A stretch of DNA of 64,000 bases. Source: Heterohyrax brucei (lineage: Eukaryota; Chordata; Mammalia; Hyracoidea; Procaviidae). Position 1 is the stretch's first letter. The number at the start of each line of letters is the position of its first letter. Below are positions 19,851-32,299 of this stretch, piece after piece. The notes beneath the pieces were generated by a model. That model was not told the origin of the DNA. It saw nothing but the letters and a program-made list of their open reading frames with translations, and ran no database searches. The stretch spans positions 65,063,296 to 65,127,295 of the forward strand of contig CM053142.1 in assembly GCA_028571685.1 (NCBI GenBank), read 5' to 3'. The position numbers and the translations under genes were made by a program.

Positions 19851-19989
19851 ATAAATAATTGTTTTGAAAAACAGGGGGCGGGGGGAGTTAGCTGTTATTT
19901 TTATATAGATTAAGGCAATCTGAGAGTTCACCAAGGTCTAACATTGGTTAAAAATGAAACCATCCTTTGGACTCAGGGAAAGAGTGAGC

Positions 19990-20235
19990 ATGTGGTGTGT
20001 GTACTTTATGGTTTTGTACGTTTATAGAGGGCTATCCTACAGGTTTCTTTCTAGAGCGGAGAGGAGAGGAGGGGACAGGCGCACCAGTTGGGAGGATACT
20101 AGATGTAAAGAGTGAAAAGGAGTGTGCTGTCACAGGGTGGGGAGAGCTGATAAGTTGTAGAGAGGCGGGCATGCACAATCGACTTGGATTGTATACTTTC
20201 ACTTAATCATAATAAAAAAATTTTTTTAATAAAAG
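19990..20235 (+). mobile_element. L1 3'UTR fragment
   Basis: Ends CTTGGATTGTATACTTTCAC then TTAATCATAATAAA and an A/T-rich tail, the same terminus as 61331-61717. The 5' limit is uncertain. Confidence 0.55.
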
Positions 20236-20811
20236 AGGCCAACCACTGGAAACTACAACAGGGTGTTTGTTGGAAGATGGAGTTTCATTGTGCCCTACAA
20301 TTCAGAATTCTTTATTCTTTTCCTACCAGCAGTACCCACCCTGACCTTGCAGCCCAACAGCCACTGTTCCCGCTCTGCCTTGCTTTCCTTACTCTGACTT
20401 GCCTTTTCCAACCACTTGCAATTTAGATGAATTGTGTTGTACCATTGCCAAGTTTGGCTTCTCTGGAAACCAGACTGCAAATCTTGAGGAAGAGAAACTA
20501 GAACCAGATTGGTTTACCACCACTAATTTTGACCAGGCCCCATTTCCTTACTCTGTGATCTTCTCATTCCCCTGGGGGTTCCCAGCTTTGGGGAAGATAG
20601 AGGAGGGAGAATGGATTGAAGATAGAAAACGGAAGGGGCCAATCATAAAGAGAGAGAAGAGACAAAAGTGTTTTCCTTGTCATCATTGTTGTTTGTTTTA
20701 AAATTGTTTCTGCCAATTCAGAAACCAGGAAGGACATGTAAGCCATGATAAGCAGGACTGGATGATCATTACATGCTGAACAAAAAGAATTCCTAAAGGC
20801 TGTGGGAGCCC

Positions 20812-20977
20812 GAGGAACCCTGGTAGCACAGTGGTTAACAGCTCAGCTACCAATCATAAGGTCGACAGTTCATATCCATCACCTGCTCCTTGGAAACCCT
20901 ATGGGACAGTTCTATTATGTTCTAGTGGGTTACTATGATTTGTAATAAACTTGACAGCAATAGGTTTGGTTACAGGT
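20812..20977 (+). mobile_element. AfroSINE-type SINE, full length
   Basis: AACCCTGGTAGCACAGTGG head, TATGGGACAGTTCTATTATG middle, AATAAACTTGACAGCAATAG tail. Confidence 0.9.
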
Positions 20978-20989
20978 GAGAGCATAGTG

Positions 20990-21340
20990 GAGACTTTATT
21001 TTGCTTAAGAGGAGGTGACATCTGGAATAATGCTTAAAGATGGAGAGGAGTTTGTGTTATATTGAAAAGTATCTCCGGGCTGAGCAAAGGGGATATGCAA
21101 AAGGTGAGAGTACACATTGGGGCCTGGGTTTCCCAGGGAAGGTTAGTTATTAGATGTGTCGGGAGTGCAGAACACTTGGGTGAGGGTGGCAAAACTGAAA
21201 CTCAGGACAGGGTTATGCTTGGTCTTACCTTATTTTAAGGACTTTGTACTTTATTTTGTAGGAAATGGAGACCAGTAATTGCAGGCTTTTAAACCGGCAG
21301 AAGAGATGGGTCATGAAGAACGTTGTGCTTCAAACTTCTG
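20990..21340 (-). mobile_element. L2 LINE fragment
   Basis: AGAGGAGGTGACATCTGG, GATGGAGAGGAGTTTG and AAGGACTTTGTACTTTATTT resemble the antisense L2 3' region. Confidence 0.45.
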
Positions 21341-22620
21341 GTTGTGTAGTGAAATTCAAGCCGTGGCTAACATTTTAAAAATTGAGTGGATGAGTATAGC
21401 ACGGAATAGAAAATACCAGAGGATGTACATGTGGTAAGCCTGAGTATTGTTTCATGAAATATATGTGTGTGTGTTTGTGTGTGTTCTGAGATATGGAATA
21501 AAATGTACTTATTACTGTGGGTCATGGTCAGAAAAATATAAAACCCACTCAGTTTGCAGACCCTTCAGGCTACATCAGGAAGGGTAAGTTTCAGGGGGTG
21601 GTGACAGGAAGTTCTTGCAAATAGGACAGGTGACCTCCATTCCCTCCCACTTCAAGTTCCTGAGAAGGAAATTGCTTAACTTTTAAAGAGAGTTAACTGA
21701 TCTCTTCCAAAGCCTCCTCCGCAGAGGAAAGGTGGTTATATTTGCCCTGCAGAGAAATGGAGGAGACTATTAAGTATTTGATAGCTTGCTGCTGAGGCCC
21801 TTTACCTCACAATTCACATACTCTGGGCCAACAGTTGAAACCTAGTTTCTTCCAATTTCTGCCACAAACCCACACAGCCCCAGTACAAATCCTGATCCAT
21901 GACTTAATAACCATGGTATTTTTCCATTCTTCCAATAAAACATCATGCAATAGTATAGCTAGCATTTTGGGGCAAAACAGCCAGTGACTTTGATCCAGGT
22001 ATGTGTTTGGTAAGATGGGAGAATCTTAGGGCCTAAAAGCACTAATAAGGGACATCATTGTCTCAACCTGTCACACACTGCCACACATGGCCTTGTGTTT
22101 AAAGTACTTAAGAAGGCTATGTCTTAAACTCTCCTGGTCAGTAATCATCATGTTTTGACAGACCTGAGTGTACAGAAGGCTTTTGAGGATAATGTAGTTA
22201 CTCCTTGATGTGAGCACAGTATATTTCCTCCTCTACTGGCCTCAGAAAAACTGGGGAGCAGCTGGCTACCATCTGCCCCACAACACACTCATTACTTCAG
22301 GACTTTTTCTAAGAGTCTATGTTTGCTGTTGCTCAGGCAGCTTTACGTGTACCGGGGGCCCATTGACTTTCCAGAGCCAAGCCATGTGGAGCATGTTGCT
22401 CCCCTGCTGTGATACAATGTGGTCCAGTCTGGTTCTTTTTAAGGTGACTAGTGCTGTGTGTGTATATGATTACATTCTGTGCTTTCCCATGTCCTCCTCC
22501 TCCATCCCGACTCAAACTAATCCCTACTCAGATAGGGCTGATACCTGTTGATTTACATTAACTCCAGGTACACCACCTTTTGGTTACATGTTCGTGACAA
22601 ACATACCCACACTTCTCTTT
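21340..22620. other. single-copy DNA with a short TG repeat
   Basis: A GTGTGTGTGTTTGTGTGTG run lies near 21464-21485. No gene or interspersed repeat recognised. Confidence 0.4.
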
Positions 22621-22621
22621 C

Positions 22622-22785
22622 AAAAAAAAAAAAAAGCTCGTTGCCTTTATGTTCATTCCAACTCATAGTGACCCTATAGGATAGTATAGAACTGTACACA
22701 GAGTTTCAAAGGAGGGGCCAGTGGATTCAAACTGCCAATCTTTTGGATAGTAGCTGAGCTCTTAACTACTGTGCCGCCAGGGTTC
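22622..22785 (-). mobile_element. AfroSINE-type SINE, full length
   Basis: A-run tail (22622-22635), TTCCAACTCATAGTGACCC, and the head end CTACTGTGCCGCCAGGGTTC. Confidence 0.9.
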
Positions 22786-22797
22786 CATACCTCTCTT

Positions 22798-22945
22798 CAA
22801 ATCCATTGCCATTGAATCGGTACTGACTCAAAGCAATTCTATAAGACATAATGGAACTGCCCCATGGAGTTTCCAAGGAGTGTCTGATGGATTTGAACTG
22901 CCAAACTGTAGGTTAGCAGCTGTAGCCCTTAACCACTGTGCAGCC
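22798..22945 (-). mobile_element. AfroSINE-type SINE
   Basis: ATCCATTGCCATTGAATCGG tail, TGGAACTGCCCCATGGAG middle and CCCTTAACCACTGTGCAGCC head. Tandem with the preceding copy. Confidence 0.9.
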
Positions 22946-23059
22946 TCTCTTAGGACTCTATAATTTGTGAATCTTTACCACCTAAGCCAGGAGTTTTCCA
23001 GTTTCCTTACTCCTAGTCAGTACTTAATCTGTAATGGCAAGAGCAACCTACCATAGTCC

Positions 23060-23260
23060 AAACACAACTATGTACCAGTTCCTTTACTAGGAACTTTATA
23101 TATTCAAATAAAATTCAGTGACATTATTATCTTTCTTTTATAAATACCAGAACAGAAGCTGAGACATTGTTCAAAGTTTCACATCTAGTTAATGATCAAA
23201 TTGAGTTTCAAAGCCAAATTCCTCTAGATAGTAATTCCTTTCTCTGACTCCTGAGATATA
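23060..23260 (-). mobile_element. MIR SINE
   Basis: TATGTACCAGTTCCTTTACT, CCAGAACAGAAGCTGAGAC and AAAGTTTCACATCTAGTTAA form an antisense MIR. Confidence 0.6.
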
Positions 23261-23954
23261 TGACTTCCTTGGATTCCTTTCAGTAGCCTCCTCCCACCAG
23301 AGCTAGGAATACCTACTCTTTTCCCATTGTGTCCTAGAAAAATGGTGAAAATCCACTTAACACCTTAGAGGGAAGGTCTGAACAGAATTTAGTTTTGCAA
23401 TGGGCCTCGTACAAACGAAGAGTTTTTTAAAGTTATGTCCAGACTTGTCTCTCCACAGAATTCTCTGACTGTGAGAAAAAGGTTTTCTTCAGTATAGGAT
23501 AGAGTAAGCAAGGGAAAGGAAGTACTCTAAATGCACAGCTCCAGATCTAAAGAAGCTTGCACTGTGAGCCAACTGTGTGCTCCACTGTACGTATCCTTCA
23601 CCCCTTTCTTCACCACTTATTCGTTTCTTATTCAGAGCTTCACTTGCCATGCTCACCTTCCTCCGGGCATCCACTGTTAACGTCAAAAACACCAGTCATT
23701 CCACAAGTATTGGAGTGGATCTTTATCAGACGCCTTTGCTGTGCATAACACCACTCTTGACATATTCAAGGGCTGGACACCAACTACTCTGTGGCCACAG
23801 ATAAGATCACAGCTAACCAGAAGCACAGTGAGCTATGATGTGGAGAGACGCACACTTCTACAGATGCAAGACTGGAAGCAGTCCTTTTGACCAGCATGTG
23901 TCCCTACCTGACGTAACAATGGTCTCCCTTTTTCTGTTTGCTTAAAACAAGGAA

Positions 23955-24370
23955 TTGTAGGATTTCCTGAGTTGGAAAGGCTCTAGGGAATTACCTAATC
24001 CAGCCCCTCACATTGGATGCCGGAATCTGCATTATGGCTTCTCTTATAATTGTTCATTCAACTTCTCCTTGAACACTTCCAGATAAAAGCTAACTTGCTG
24101 TTTTACAGGGACTACTCACTCCATTTTTTGAAAACTTTGTTAGCCAGTTCATACAATTCTATATCAAGCTTGATCTGATTCCACGGTACTGTTACCCATG
24201 GATCCCATTTCTACTCCTTGAGGTAACATAGAAAAGTTGTAATGCAGCTTTTATAAGACAGTCCTTCCAACATTTGAAGGCAGATATGATGTTGTTCTCA
24301 GTGTTCTCTTCCTCAGACTGAATATGCCGAGTTTGTGCCAGTTTTGCAGTTGTGTTGGTACTCTTACTAA
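23955..24370. mobile_element. CR1/L3-type LINE fragment
   Basis: GAGTTGGAAAGGCTCTAGGG, TACCTAATCCAGCCCCTCAC and CTCAGACTGAATATGCCGAG match the general pattern of CR1/L3 3' regions. Strongly diverged. Confidence 0.5.
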
Positions 24371-24409
24371 TGTCAACCTCAGCTGTAGAGCATACTAGAA
24401 TAAGTGAAT

Positions 24410-24570
24410 GAATAATGGGCTTTTCCTATGTGCCAAGCCCCTTAAAATATATTCTGTAATTCAATTCTCATGTCCAGCCTGTAAGATAAGAACACTTACT
24501 GTTTTACTGAGGAGGATACTGAAGCTTAGGATGTTAGATGTTTAGGCCATGGTCATCCAGTTAGAAATAA
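24410..24570 (-). mobile_element. MIR SINE
   Basis: CTATGTGCCAAGCCCCTTAA, TAAGATAAGAACACTTACTG and GAGGAGGATACTGAAGC follow antisense MIR. Confidence 0.6.
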
Positions 24571-24737
24571 AAGTGGCTAATTAACCTTTCACCAAACACA
24601 TGTACATTATTTTTAGCTTCATACACGAGTTTCACCAGAGTGAGGATGTCACAAGGAATTCAAGATACAGATTTAGTCCTTCTTAACCAAATGTGAACAT
24701 TGAAAAGAGGTGATATGTATCTCTGCAGTCTTAATTC

Positions 24738-25070
24738 TTACTCGTTAGAGCTTCTTTCCTCCTCTAGTTCTTCCTCATCTGCTTCTGGCTGTAGATTGTA
24801 ACAAGATAGTGGAGCACCCTCTCCGTTTTTCCAGCTAGAGAAACTGAGCAGAGCAGTAGATGGTTTCTGTCCATACAAACTTAGAGACATACTACAGTAA
24901 TCAGAGCTGAAGCTCCAGATCTCAAAGACAGTTGCTAGTTCCACATGTGTTAGTTTAGAGTCGAAAATATTGGAGACTTTTGTCACTTTTCCATAATATT
25001 TTTGGAATACAGGAGCCCTCTGGTGGACAAAATAGTAGCGGGAGGGTGTCCTTGGAAAAGTCAGGTGATG
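24738..25070 (-). other. unrecognised 110-codon open frame
   Basis: A stop-to-stop frame of about 333 bases on the minus strand ends in an acidic tail (EADEEELEEERSSNE). It has no ATG near its start; the longest listed form begins at GTG (24986). The ORF is outside recognised repeats and has varied, protein-like composition, but no family could be named. It could be a terminal exon, an old processed fragment or chance. Chance is the likeliest reading in 64 kb. Confidence 0.15.
25012..25026 (-). promoter_or_regulatory. CTCF-like core motif
   Basis: On the minus strand CCACCAGAGGGCTCC fits the CCASYAGRKGGCRSY core at 14 of 15 positions. Single-motif matches are frequent in large genomes. Confidence 0.3.
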
Positions 25071-25079
25071 ATTCTATTT

Positions 25080-27035
25080 TCTCCAGTACTTCTCAGAGAT
25101 CTCTGGCTTCATTTGTGGGACTCTTCTTTTGCATTTATCTCTTTTCTTCCTATTTTCATAGAGGGTTCCTTGCTTTTTGCAAACCCTCCCTTCTTTCTCC
25201 CTTGAGTTCCTCTCTGCACCTTCCCCTCCAACCCCAGTTGTCATCCCCTCATACTCCAGGAATTTCTCTCTCTGCAGTCGTTGGCCTCAAAGGACCCTTT
25301 CTGAAATATGGCCAGTTCCCCTGTGGCAGGTGCTGAGCGACAGCTGCTGCCTCTGCTGCTGCTTCAGTAGTGTGTAATTCTTATCCCTTGTGGGTGTTTC
25401 GAGCCTGCAGATGGATTAACTAATGATGCCTGTTCATCAACAAGCATTTGCAGCATCCTGCTAAGCATGGAGGGAATGCTGATCATCACTCAGAACCAAG
25501 CTTTCTTGGAAGAGCTGATGAATCTCCTCTCCCTTAGGCAGGAGGAGCTGATCACACACCACCAAGTTCCTGGAGCTGGCCAACTGTCCAGAGTCAGGCT
25601 ATTCTAAGTTTCTGTGTACAGCTCTCAGTTGTGCAGAAGTCTGATTTCCTCGTTGTAGTTCGCTTGGAATGGTATGCTTTCTGTAAATCCGTGCTGCATG
25701 ACAGCACCTAAGAGGCCAACAGTAAACAAAGAAGACTCACAAAGTAGGTATTTGATTCCACATGTGGACAACTGAGAGTTGAGCTCACCCAGAGGCAGAA
25801 GTTATACTGGTGACCAGCGGCTTCAGTGAACCAAATAATGGCAAATAAAGCTAGCACAGGACAGGGAAGAAATGTAAGCTAAGAGTTTAGGCACAATCAC
25901 TCTGGCTTTTAGTGTAGCAAATTAATGGGGCAGTATAACACTTAGAAAGCACTTTGGACCCTTTGAGAGAAAGACTTTCTTTCAATGAGCTAGAGGCTTT
26001 TATTACCCTCTGTCCTTATGATTAGTAGCTCAATCACAGGGCAACTGGGAGAGATAGGCCAATTCATTACCCTCATTCCGGAGACAATCAGAAAAGCCCT
26101 TCAGGACATGTTGCAAGAGGGTGGTCAGATGGAAACAGAGTATGGCGCTCCTCTACTTGTTAGAAGGACAGCTCAAGGAGAGCCATAGAAGTCTGGAAAG
26201 CTGCAGAAGAAATGTCCAGCAAGGACATAGTGTTACAGAGGACATTCCGCTAGTCAGTTACAGTCAAACTCAATGAAAGGATTTTGCAGTGGTGACAAAA
26301 TGCAGCTAGGTTTCTGTTTCTGCTACCTCCCCAGCAAGAGGGAGTGGTCTTTGGAGGAAGCCAGATGAAGTTTTGTTCCTACTTTTGAGGATTAGGGTAG
26401 TGTTAGAGAGTATCACATGGGATACTCTCACATGGGAATTGTCTTCTCTCCAGATTTTAAGGAAGTATATATAGGTAAGTCTTTTTGGAAGCCTGCAGGT
26501 ATTTATCAGTGAAGCCCTGCTTGTGGGGTGGATAAGCTTCCCAAACCTGTCATTCTAGAATCTTGGTAGGCTTCTTGTTTTCCTGCCCCTTATGGATTTT
26601 TAAAGTACATTATTTCAAGGGATTTCTAGTGAAAGGGTGAGGTTAGAGGGTATGTTAAATATGTCATGTTAATCCAATTTTTCTCAATAGGCTACTTCCT
26701 TGCCTTGTATTACCACCCTGCAAACCACAGGTAGATACTCTTACCTCCCAGTTTCTGGCATAACTTACAGGATCCACAGTAACTTTGCCATCCCACCAAG
26801 CACTCTTGTATTAAGGGTTGTGCACGGTGCATTTAATTTGTCCCTTGGTTCCGTGTGTGTGCACTCACCATAGTGTCCTTCCTAATAGAGCTATCTGCAT
26901 TGATGTGGTCAATTCTCTGTTCTCACACTAAGCTTTTGGGCAAAGAGCCTGGACCACATTTACTAAATATGCTTTGTTTTGCAGCTCTTTCCAAAGACAG
27001 GTGCTAAATAAATTGATTTTTATAGTGATCCTGAT
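25080..27035. other. single-copy DNA, no feature recognised
   Basis: About 2 kb with no SINE insertion, which stands out in this window. No gene or regulatory element could be named. Confidence 0.4.
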
Positions 27036-27039
27036 GACA

Positions 27040-27215
27040 TGATGAAAAAGGGCATCGGCTTGGAGGTTAGATGATCTGATTTATTCCCTGCCCCACCATT
27101 TAGCTGTGTGTGACCTTAAATATCTCTTCGCTTCTCCATGCCTCAGTTTTTAAGTTTCTGCATGACATTTGTATTAAATAATCTTATAGTGCACCTCCAG
27201 CTCTGAAATTTTGTA
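27040..27215 (+). mobile_element. MIR SINE
   Basis: TTGGAGGTTAGATGATCTGA, ATTTAGCTGTGTGTGACCTT and CTCCATGCCTCAGTTTTTAA follow MIR order. Confidence 0.65.
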
Positions 27216-27263
27216 CTGTCATAATAATGCCCTTCTCTGTAAAGACTGTAAGCTCCTCAGAAA

Positions 27264-27520
27264 ACAACCTGTTGCCACCGTGTTGATTGCAACTCATAGT
27301 GACCTGTTAGAAAACAAACAAACCGAACTCACTTCCGGGGAGTTGATTCTGACTCCTAGTGACCCTGAAGGGGCAGAGTAGAACTGCTCCATAGGATTTC
27401 CAAGTATAGAGCAGAGTAAAGCCCTCCTGTAAGGTTTTCAAGGAGGATCTGGTGGATTTGAACTGCTTACTCTTCGGTTAGCAAGCCACCGTTGTTAACC
27501 AGTACACCACCAGGGTTTAC
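27264..27520 (-). mobile_element. nested AfroSINE-type SINEs
   Basis: An outer minus-strand copy starts CCTGTTGCCACCGTGTTGAT and stops at CATAGTGACC (27303). A second, truncated copy runs from the AACAAACAAACC tail to ATTTCCAAG (about 27312-27402). The outer copy then resumes at TATAGAGCAGAGTAAAG and ends GTACACCACCAGGGTTTAC. Confidence 0.75.
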
Positions 27521-27735
27521 ATAAGCTCCTCAGGTGCCAGGAGGAACTTTCTGTAGCCCTTAAGGCAAGGGTGGGAGAGGGGAAGACTTAAGTATGTGTC
27601 ATGGATAAATCATAGGCAACCACTGTAGAAAAGCTTCCAGGTAAAAGCTAAATGGTATTTTTGGAGAAAGAAGCACCGGAGGGATTGATTTTCTTTCTGA
27701 CACCACCTCTTGTTTTCATACCTAGTGGGTGCTCA

Positions 27736-27880
27736 TTGGAGACCTTGATAGTGTGGCGGTTAAGTGCTACGGCTGCTAACCCAAAGACTGGCAGTTCAGA
27801 CTCACCAGGCACTCCTTGGAAACTCTATGGGGCAGTTCTACCCTATTCTATCGGGTCGCTGCAGTTGGCTTGCTTTTGGT
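27736..27880 (+). mobile_element. AfroSINE-type SINE
   Basis: GTGTGGCGGTTAAGTGCTAC head, CTATGGGGCAGTTCTACC middle, ATCGGGTCGCTGCAGTTGGC. The tail block is short, losing GAGTCGGAATCGACTC. Confidence 0.85.
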
Positions 27881-27899
27881 TTGATATGCTCAATGTTCC

Positions 27900-29340
27900 T
27901 TAGCCTCTACACCTAAGAACTGCAGAAAGTGACCCTGGCCCTAGAGCTGGAAGAGAAGAGTGTAGACGGCTGCACAGTCCGTCTAGTGTTCCTCACCCTG
28001 TTACGAGTTGGGAGAACTCTTGTGTCTCATGACAAGGCAAGCTTCATGGTTTTCTATGAAAGTTTTCATGTGAATGGGAAGAAGAGGCTAGAAACTTTGG
28101 GAATGGAGCCGAGGCTTTTGTTAAGGATAAAATTTCTCAGCTGTCATAAATATCAGTGGAAAAGAAAACAGGTGGTGAATCCCTATTTCCCTTATACAAG
28201 TATTTTAAGTGGATCATAAAGCCCCTCTGTTCTTCCAGCCCATTAACTCCTCACAGCATTTTAGTGCTTAGAATGCCAAAAACATTTTTACATACCAAGC
28301 ATGAGCATCACTGTGCTAGTGTTTTGGGTAAGCAGACTGTGGTTCTAGGAGGCTGGCTTGAGAAATAATTCCCTCACCTTAGGTAGATGGAGAAGCTGGC
28401 CCAACTTCCTGCATGCAATTGACTTAGAGATTGTCACTGGAAATATTTTATTACTGATAACCAAGCCTCAGCATAAAGGAGTTATGTTTGTCAGGCAGGC
28501 AAGGTGGGAAGTCTTGGCAACAGTGCTGGGCGAAACCGGGAAGAACATGATGAGGCTAACTGACAGAGAACGTCACTGGTTTCTAATGAGGGGGTGCATG
28601 TCAGAGTATCAGGGCTTGGGCGGGTGAGAGAGGATACAGAGAGGGGACCTATGTCCAGAAGGGGTATGCTCTGAGAAGTAGAAAGAGAGAGGAGACCAAT
28701 TATTATCTGTGGCTCTTTTAAAGAAATTAGAGCTAGCAGAGATAGAAGTAGATGGTAAAGCTCATTATGGGATCCTGGGAGCAATTCTGCTCACAGTGAA
28801 CAGAGAGGAGAGAGAATTGCAAAGTGCCTTAAAGGCTTCTGGGGCCAGTCCCCTTATTTTGTAGGCGAATAAACCGGGGCTTGTACCAGAAGTAACTAAG
28901 ACAGTCTTCTTTTTTAGAATAGGACACTTCTAGTACATTAGCATGGTTTAGGGGGAAAGCACGGGGCCTAGATTCTAACAGACCTGAGTCAATACCAGTG
29001 ACCCAATTACTGTGAACTTGGAGGATATTAATGCCATCCTGTTGGGACTCTTGAAATAAGAAGATGAGAAAATTTATGTGAAAGCCCCCCAGCATAAAAT
29101 TTGGCACTGTCTGATAAGTACCCATGAATAGTCCTATCCCTTCTATTATAATTATGATCCACTTGACTAACAGGGCCCAGACTGCTATGACCATGAATGA
29201 ACAAACATTAATTAAGTGATTACTGTATGCCAGGCACACTCCTGTTATATCACAGGCACTCAGTTAATTATTAAGATTATATTACTCTAATGAATAGTGG
29301 TTTAAAATCCTAACAGTAATGCTAATGAATAAGTAATAAC
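27900..29340. other. single-copy DNA with faint MIR/L2 traces
   Basis: A MIR/L2-like ACTGTATGCCAGGCACACTC lies near 29222-29245. The 89-, 97- and 136-codon ORFs here have no family resemblance. Confidence 0.35.
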
Positions 29341-29344
29341 AGTG

Positions 29345-29520
29345 CTGGTAACAGCAAAACAAAACAAAAAACAGTCAAGTCAATTCCAACTCATGGTGAC
29401 CCTATGGGTCGGAGTAGAACTGCCCCATAAAATTTCCAAGGAGCACCTGGTGGATTTGAACTGCCAGCCTTTTGGTTAGCAAGCTGTTGCACTTAACCAC
29501 TACATCACCAGGGTTTCTGG
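29345..29520 (-). mobile_element. AfroSINE-type SINE, full length, with duplication
   Basis: TGGTAACAGCA before the A-rich tail and TGGTAGCAGCA after the head form an 11-bp duplication with one mismatch. Internal blocks are complete. Confidence 0.9.
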
Positions 29521-29829
29521 TAGCAGCAGTAGTGATAATAAAGGAAATGAAGGGACAACAGATGAAATGAAGGAATGAGAAGAAAGAAAAAGTTCTTTGG
29601 GGATCAAACTCTTACGATGGCTTTGGTTTAAGATGGTGAGTAACCTGAGGAATAGAAAGCCTATGGGGTCACTTCAGTTCTCTATACCTCTAATGAGCGG
29701 TTATTGCGACTTATTATGTGCTAGTTGTTTTTTTAGGAACATGGTATTAGACAAAAACAAAGTCCTTTCCCACATATCGGATACATTCTGCTGGCGGCAA
29801 TAAACAGAAAAGGAAGTAGATGACATATT

Positions 29830-30080
29830 TCTAGGCAGTGATAAGACAAAGGAAAACAAAATCAGGGCAAGGGGAGAGAGAGTGACTGAGAGCACGGTAG
29901 TTATTTAGGTAGGGGGATGTATCTCCGAAGAGACACTTGAGTAGAGATCTGAATGGAGGAAAGGAGATAGCCATGGGAACACCAGGGGGTTGAGAAAGTG
30001 CCAGGCCGAGGGAACAGCATGTCTCGAAGCCTTAAGGAAGAACACGAAGGAGGCCGTGAGTCTGGAGTGTGACACTGCTT
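29830..30080 (-). mobile_element. L2 LINE fragment
   Basis: GAGTAGAGATCTGAATGGAG, GTGCCAGGCCGAGGGAACAG and CATGTCTCGAAGCCTTAAGG follow the antisense L2 pattern (gagcagagacctgaa ... agggaacagca ... aaggccctgagg). Confidence 0.6.
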
Positions 30081-30479
30081 CATGGCTGAAGATGTAAGTG
30101 CTATTTCTGCCTGAACTCAGAAAAATGATTTGATGTGAAGAGGCTTTTCTCTGAAGAACCTTCAAACAGGCCTGGGACAGGATACAGTTAGCAGTGAAGA
30201 AGCAACCTGAAAAGACTATGTTTTAGAACCATAAGAATCTGAGAAGTGGCACCTTGAAACAGAATGCAGGAACCATGTGGCTCTGTCCCAGTCCAGGTTT
30301 CTATCCCTGTCAGATACCCAATATATTCATGGTGGAGGTAATGCACAGGTAAACCCAATTGTCAGCCTCAGAGAACTGAGAGACTTCCCACCCTTCCATC
30401 TCCCCTCTTGTCCTCACTAACTTATTTGCAGTCACCTGATACGAGATTTTCTAGTTGCTTTTAAAGACATGTATCTTTC

Positions 30480-30610
30480 CCAATGGTACTGTTTCTGCAA
30501 GAAGACCTGTGAGGACAGAGACCTTGTCAATTCCTGGAATTCCCATAGGAAGCAAAGCACTTAGCACAGAGCTTGAAACACCGTAGGACTAGACGAATGT
30601 TTGTTATCTA
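30480..30610 (+). mobile_element. L2 LINE 3' end
   Basis: CTGTGAGGACAGAGACCTTG, then TAGCACAGAGCTTGAAACAC and CGAATGTTTGTTATC. Confidence 0.5.
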
Positions 30611-30829
30611 ATAAGTACTGCAAGTTTACCACTCATCTAATAAAAGACCTGCCTTTTTATTTGTTCTGCATTTTATCTCCTTCAAGCTTCCGGGATTATC
30701 CCAGGCTATAGCTTTGTAGAACAAATGAGCAAGCCTTTACCCTGTTCACATCCTCCATGATCTTCTGAACCTTATTTGTCTCTTTTTGCAGCCTGTTTTC
30801 TAACTCTGATGAATTCTTGCAGATTTGGG

Positions 30830-30960
30830 TCATAGTAAGAAGAGCACTGGACTTGGGGCACTGTTTCTAACATTTATTAGCTGTGCAACCTTGTAACCTA
30901 ACCTCTAGGAGCTAGATTTTCTCACCCAAAGGTGCTGGATTGCATTCTTGCATTTTATAG
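30830..30960 (+). mobile_element. MIR SINE fragment
   Basis: AAGAGCACTGGACTTGGGGC, ATTAGCTGTGCAACCTTGTA and a degraded 'CTAGGAGC...TTTTCTCACC' region. Confidence 0.55.
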
Positions 30961-31059
30961 GGTTTTGTCAGTGTCCTCCAACAGACTAACTGGATATTAT
31001 GTGTTTTTCATGAATTGTAAAGTGTACATTGAGGGTATTGTGGGCTCTCTTCCACTAAC

Positions 31060-31700
31060 CCACTATAGTCTTCTGATCATCCTAGTTGCCCTTTACTGAA
31101 CTTCTCCAGCTGCTAAGTTTTTATTTTATTTTATTTTATTTTTATGGGCAACTGAACATTGGACTTGGCCAAAGGCTAAATCATGTTTTTCACTTTGCTT
31201 CTAACATCTTCCCTTTACTAGCTCCGCCCCCTCCTTTGACAGGCACAGCCAGAATGCTCCTCAGAAGCAAGGATGGCAAGACTTTATCTCAAGTGTTTTG
31301 GACACATTAGACAGGAAACCAGACCCTGGAGAAGGTCATCATGTTTCGTAAAGCAGAGGGTGAGTGAAAAAGAGGAAGGTCCTCAATGAAAGTGCCTTAA
31401 TGGAATGGCTGCAACAATGGTCTCAAACATAACAACAATTGTGAGATGGGTGCAAGGCAGGGCAGTGTTTTGTTTTGTTGTGCGTAGGGTTGCTGTGAGT
31501 CAGAACTAGTGCAATGGCACTTAACAACAACAACTAGACTTCAAGGAATAGTCTGTAATGATCCCCAGATTCTTTCCAAGGACATAAATATTCAGAACCC
31601 ATTTCTCTGTCATGCAGGTAATTTCAACTCTTTACACACAGAGTGAGTTCCTGGTCTGGGTTGTGCTTGTCACAAGAGATCATGGGGGATGAAAAAATGA
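31060..31700. mobile_element. CR1/L3-type LINE fragment, split by an RTE insertion
   Basis: GATCATCCTAGTTGCCCTTT, ACTGAACTTCTCCAGC and later TAATGATCCCCAGATTCTTT, ATTTCTCTGTCATGCAGG match CR1/L3 3' blocks in order, separated by 31235-31535. A TTTTA run lies at 31118-31143. Confidence 0.5.
31235..31535 (+). mobile_element. RTE LINE 3' end, 5'-truncated
   Basis: CAGCCAGAATGCTCCTCAGA, GGAGAAGGTCATCATG, then GGCAGTGTTTTGTTTTG and the terminus GTGAGTCAGAACTAGTGCAA / TGGCACTTAACAACAACAAC. Parallel to the ends at 37490 and 42640. Confidence 0.9.
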
Positions 31701-32299
31701 ATAAAGAGTGACCAAGGACCACTGATTAAACAAGAGTAATGGACGTACTGTGGACAATATCATGCAAGACAAAGTAAGAGAGGTTCCAGTAAAGCAAAGT
31801 GCTGTGGGAACACAGAGGAGTGAGCAGTCAGAAACGACGGAAAGGATGAGGTTGGCTTCTCAGTATGGCTGCTTTTCCTACTAGGCATTTGACTGAGCAT
31901 CTTTCATTTGCCCCAAACTTGGCCATCATATCCTTACCAGCAGCCTTGTAAATACTGATGGACTGGAGTGGGGTGCTTTCTTACCTTATTAGGGTAGGGT
32001 CTATAGGGGGAAAGTGCACCCAATTTTGAGAGTAAGAAGTCTCTGAACCAATAGCTGGAAAACCAGGTGGAAGGGAAAGGAAGATTGGACCAGGGCTCAA
32101 AAAAAGAAAAGAAGCTTGGCTTAGCAGGGGTTTGTCTTGTACCAGGACCCCTTGGGGTTTTATACTAGGGACTGGGCTGTGACATTCTGCTTAGCACAAG
32201 TCCTGGCAGGAGACTTTGACTAGTCAGGCTGAAAGGAGCCTGGACCCTGTCATTGAGACCATCCAGCCTGGCTCTCGCTGTCCTTTGTCAGGGCCCGGG

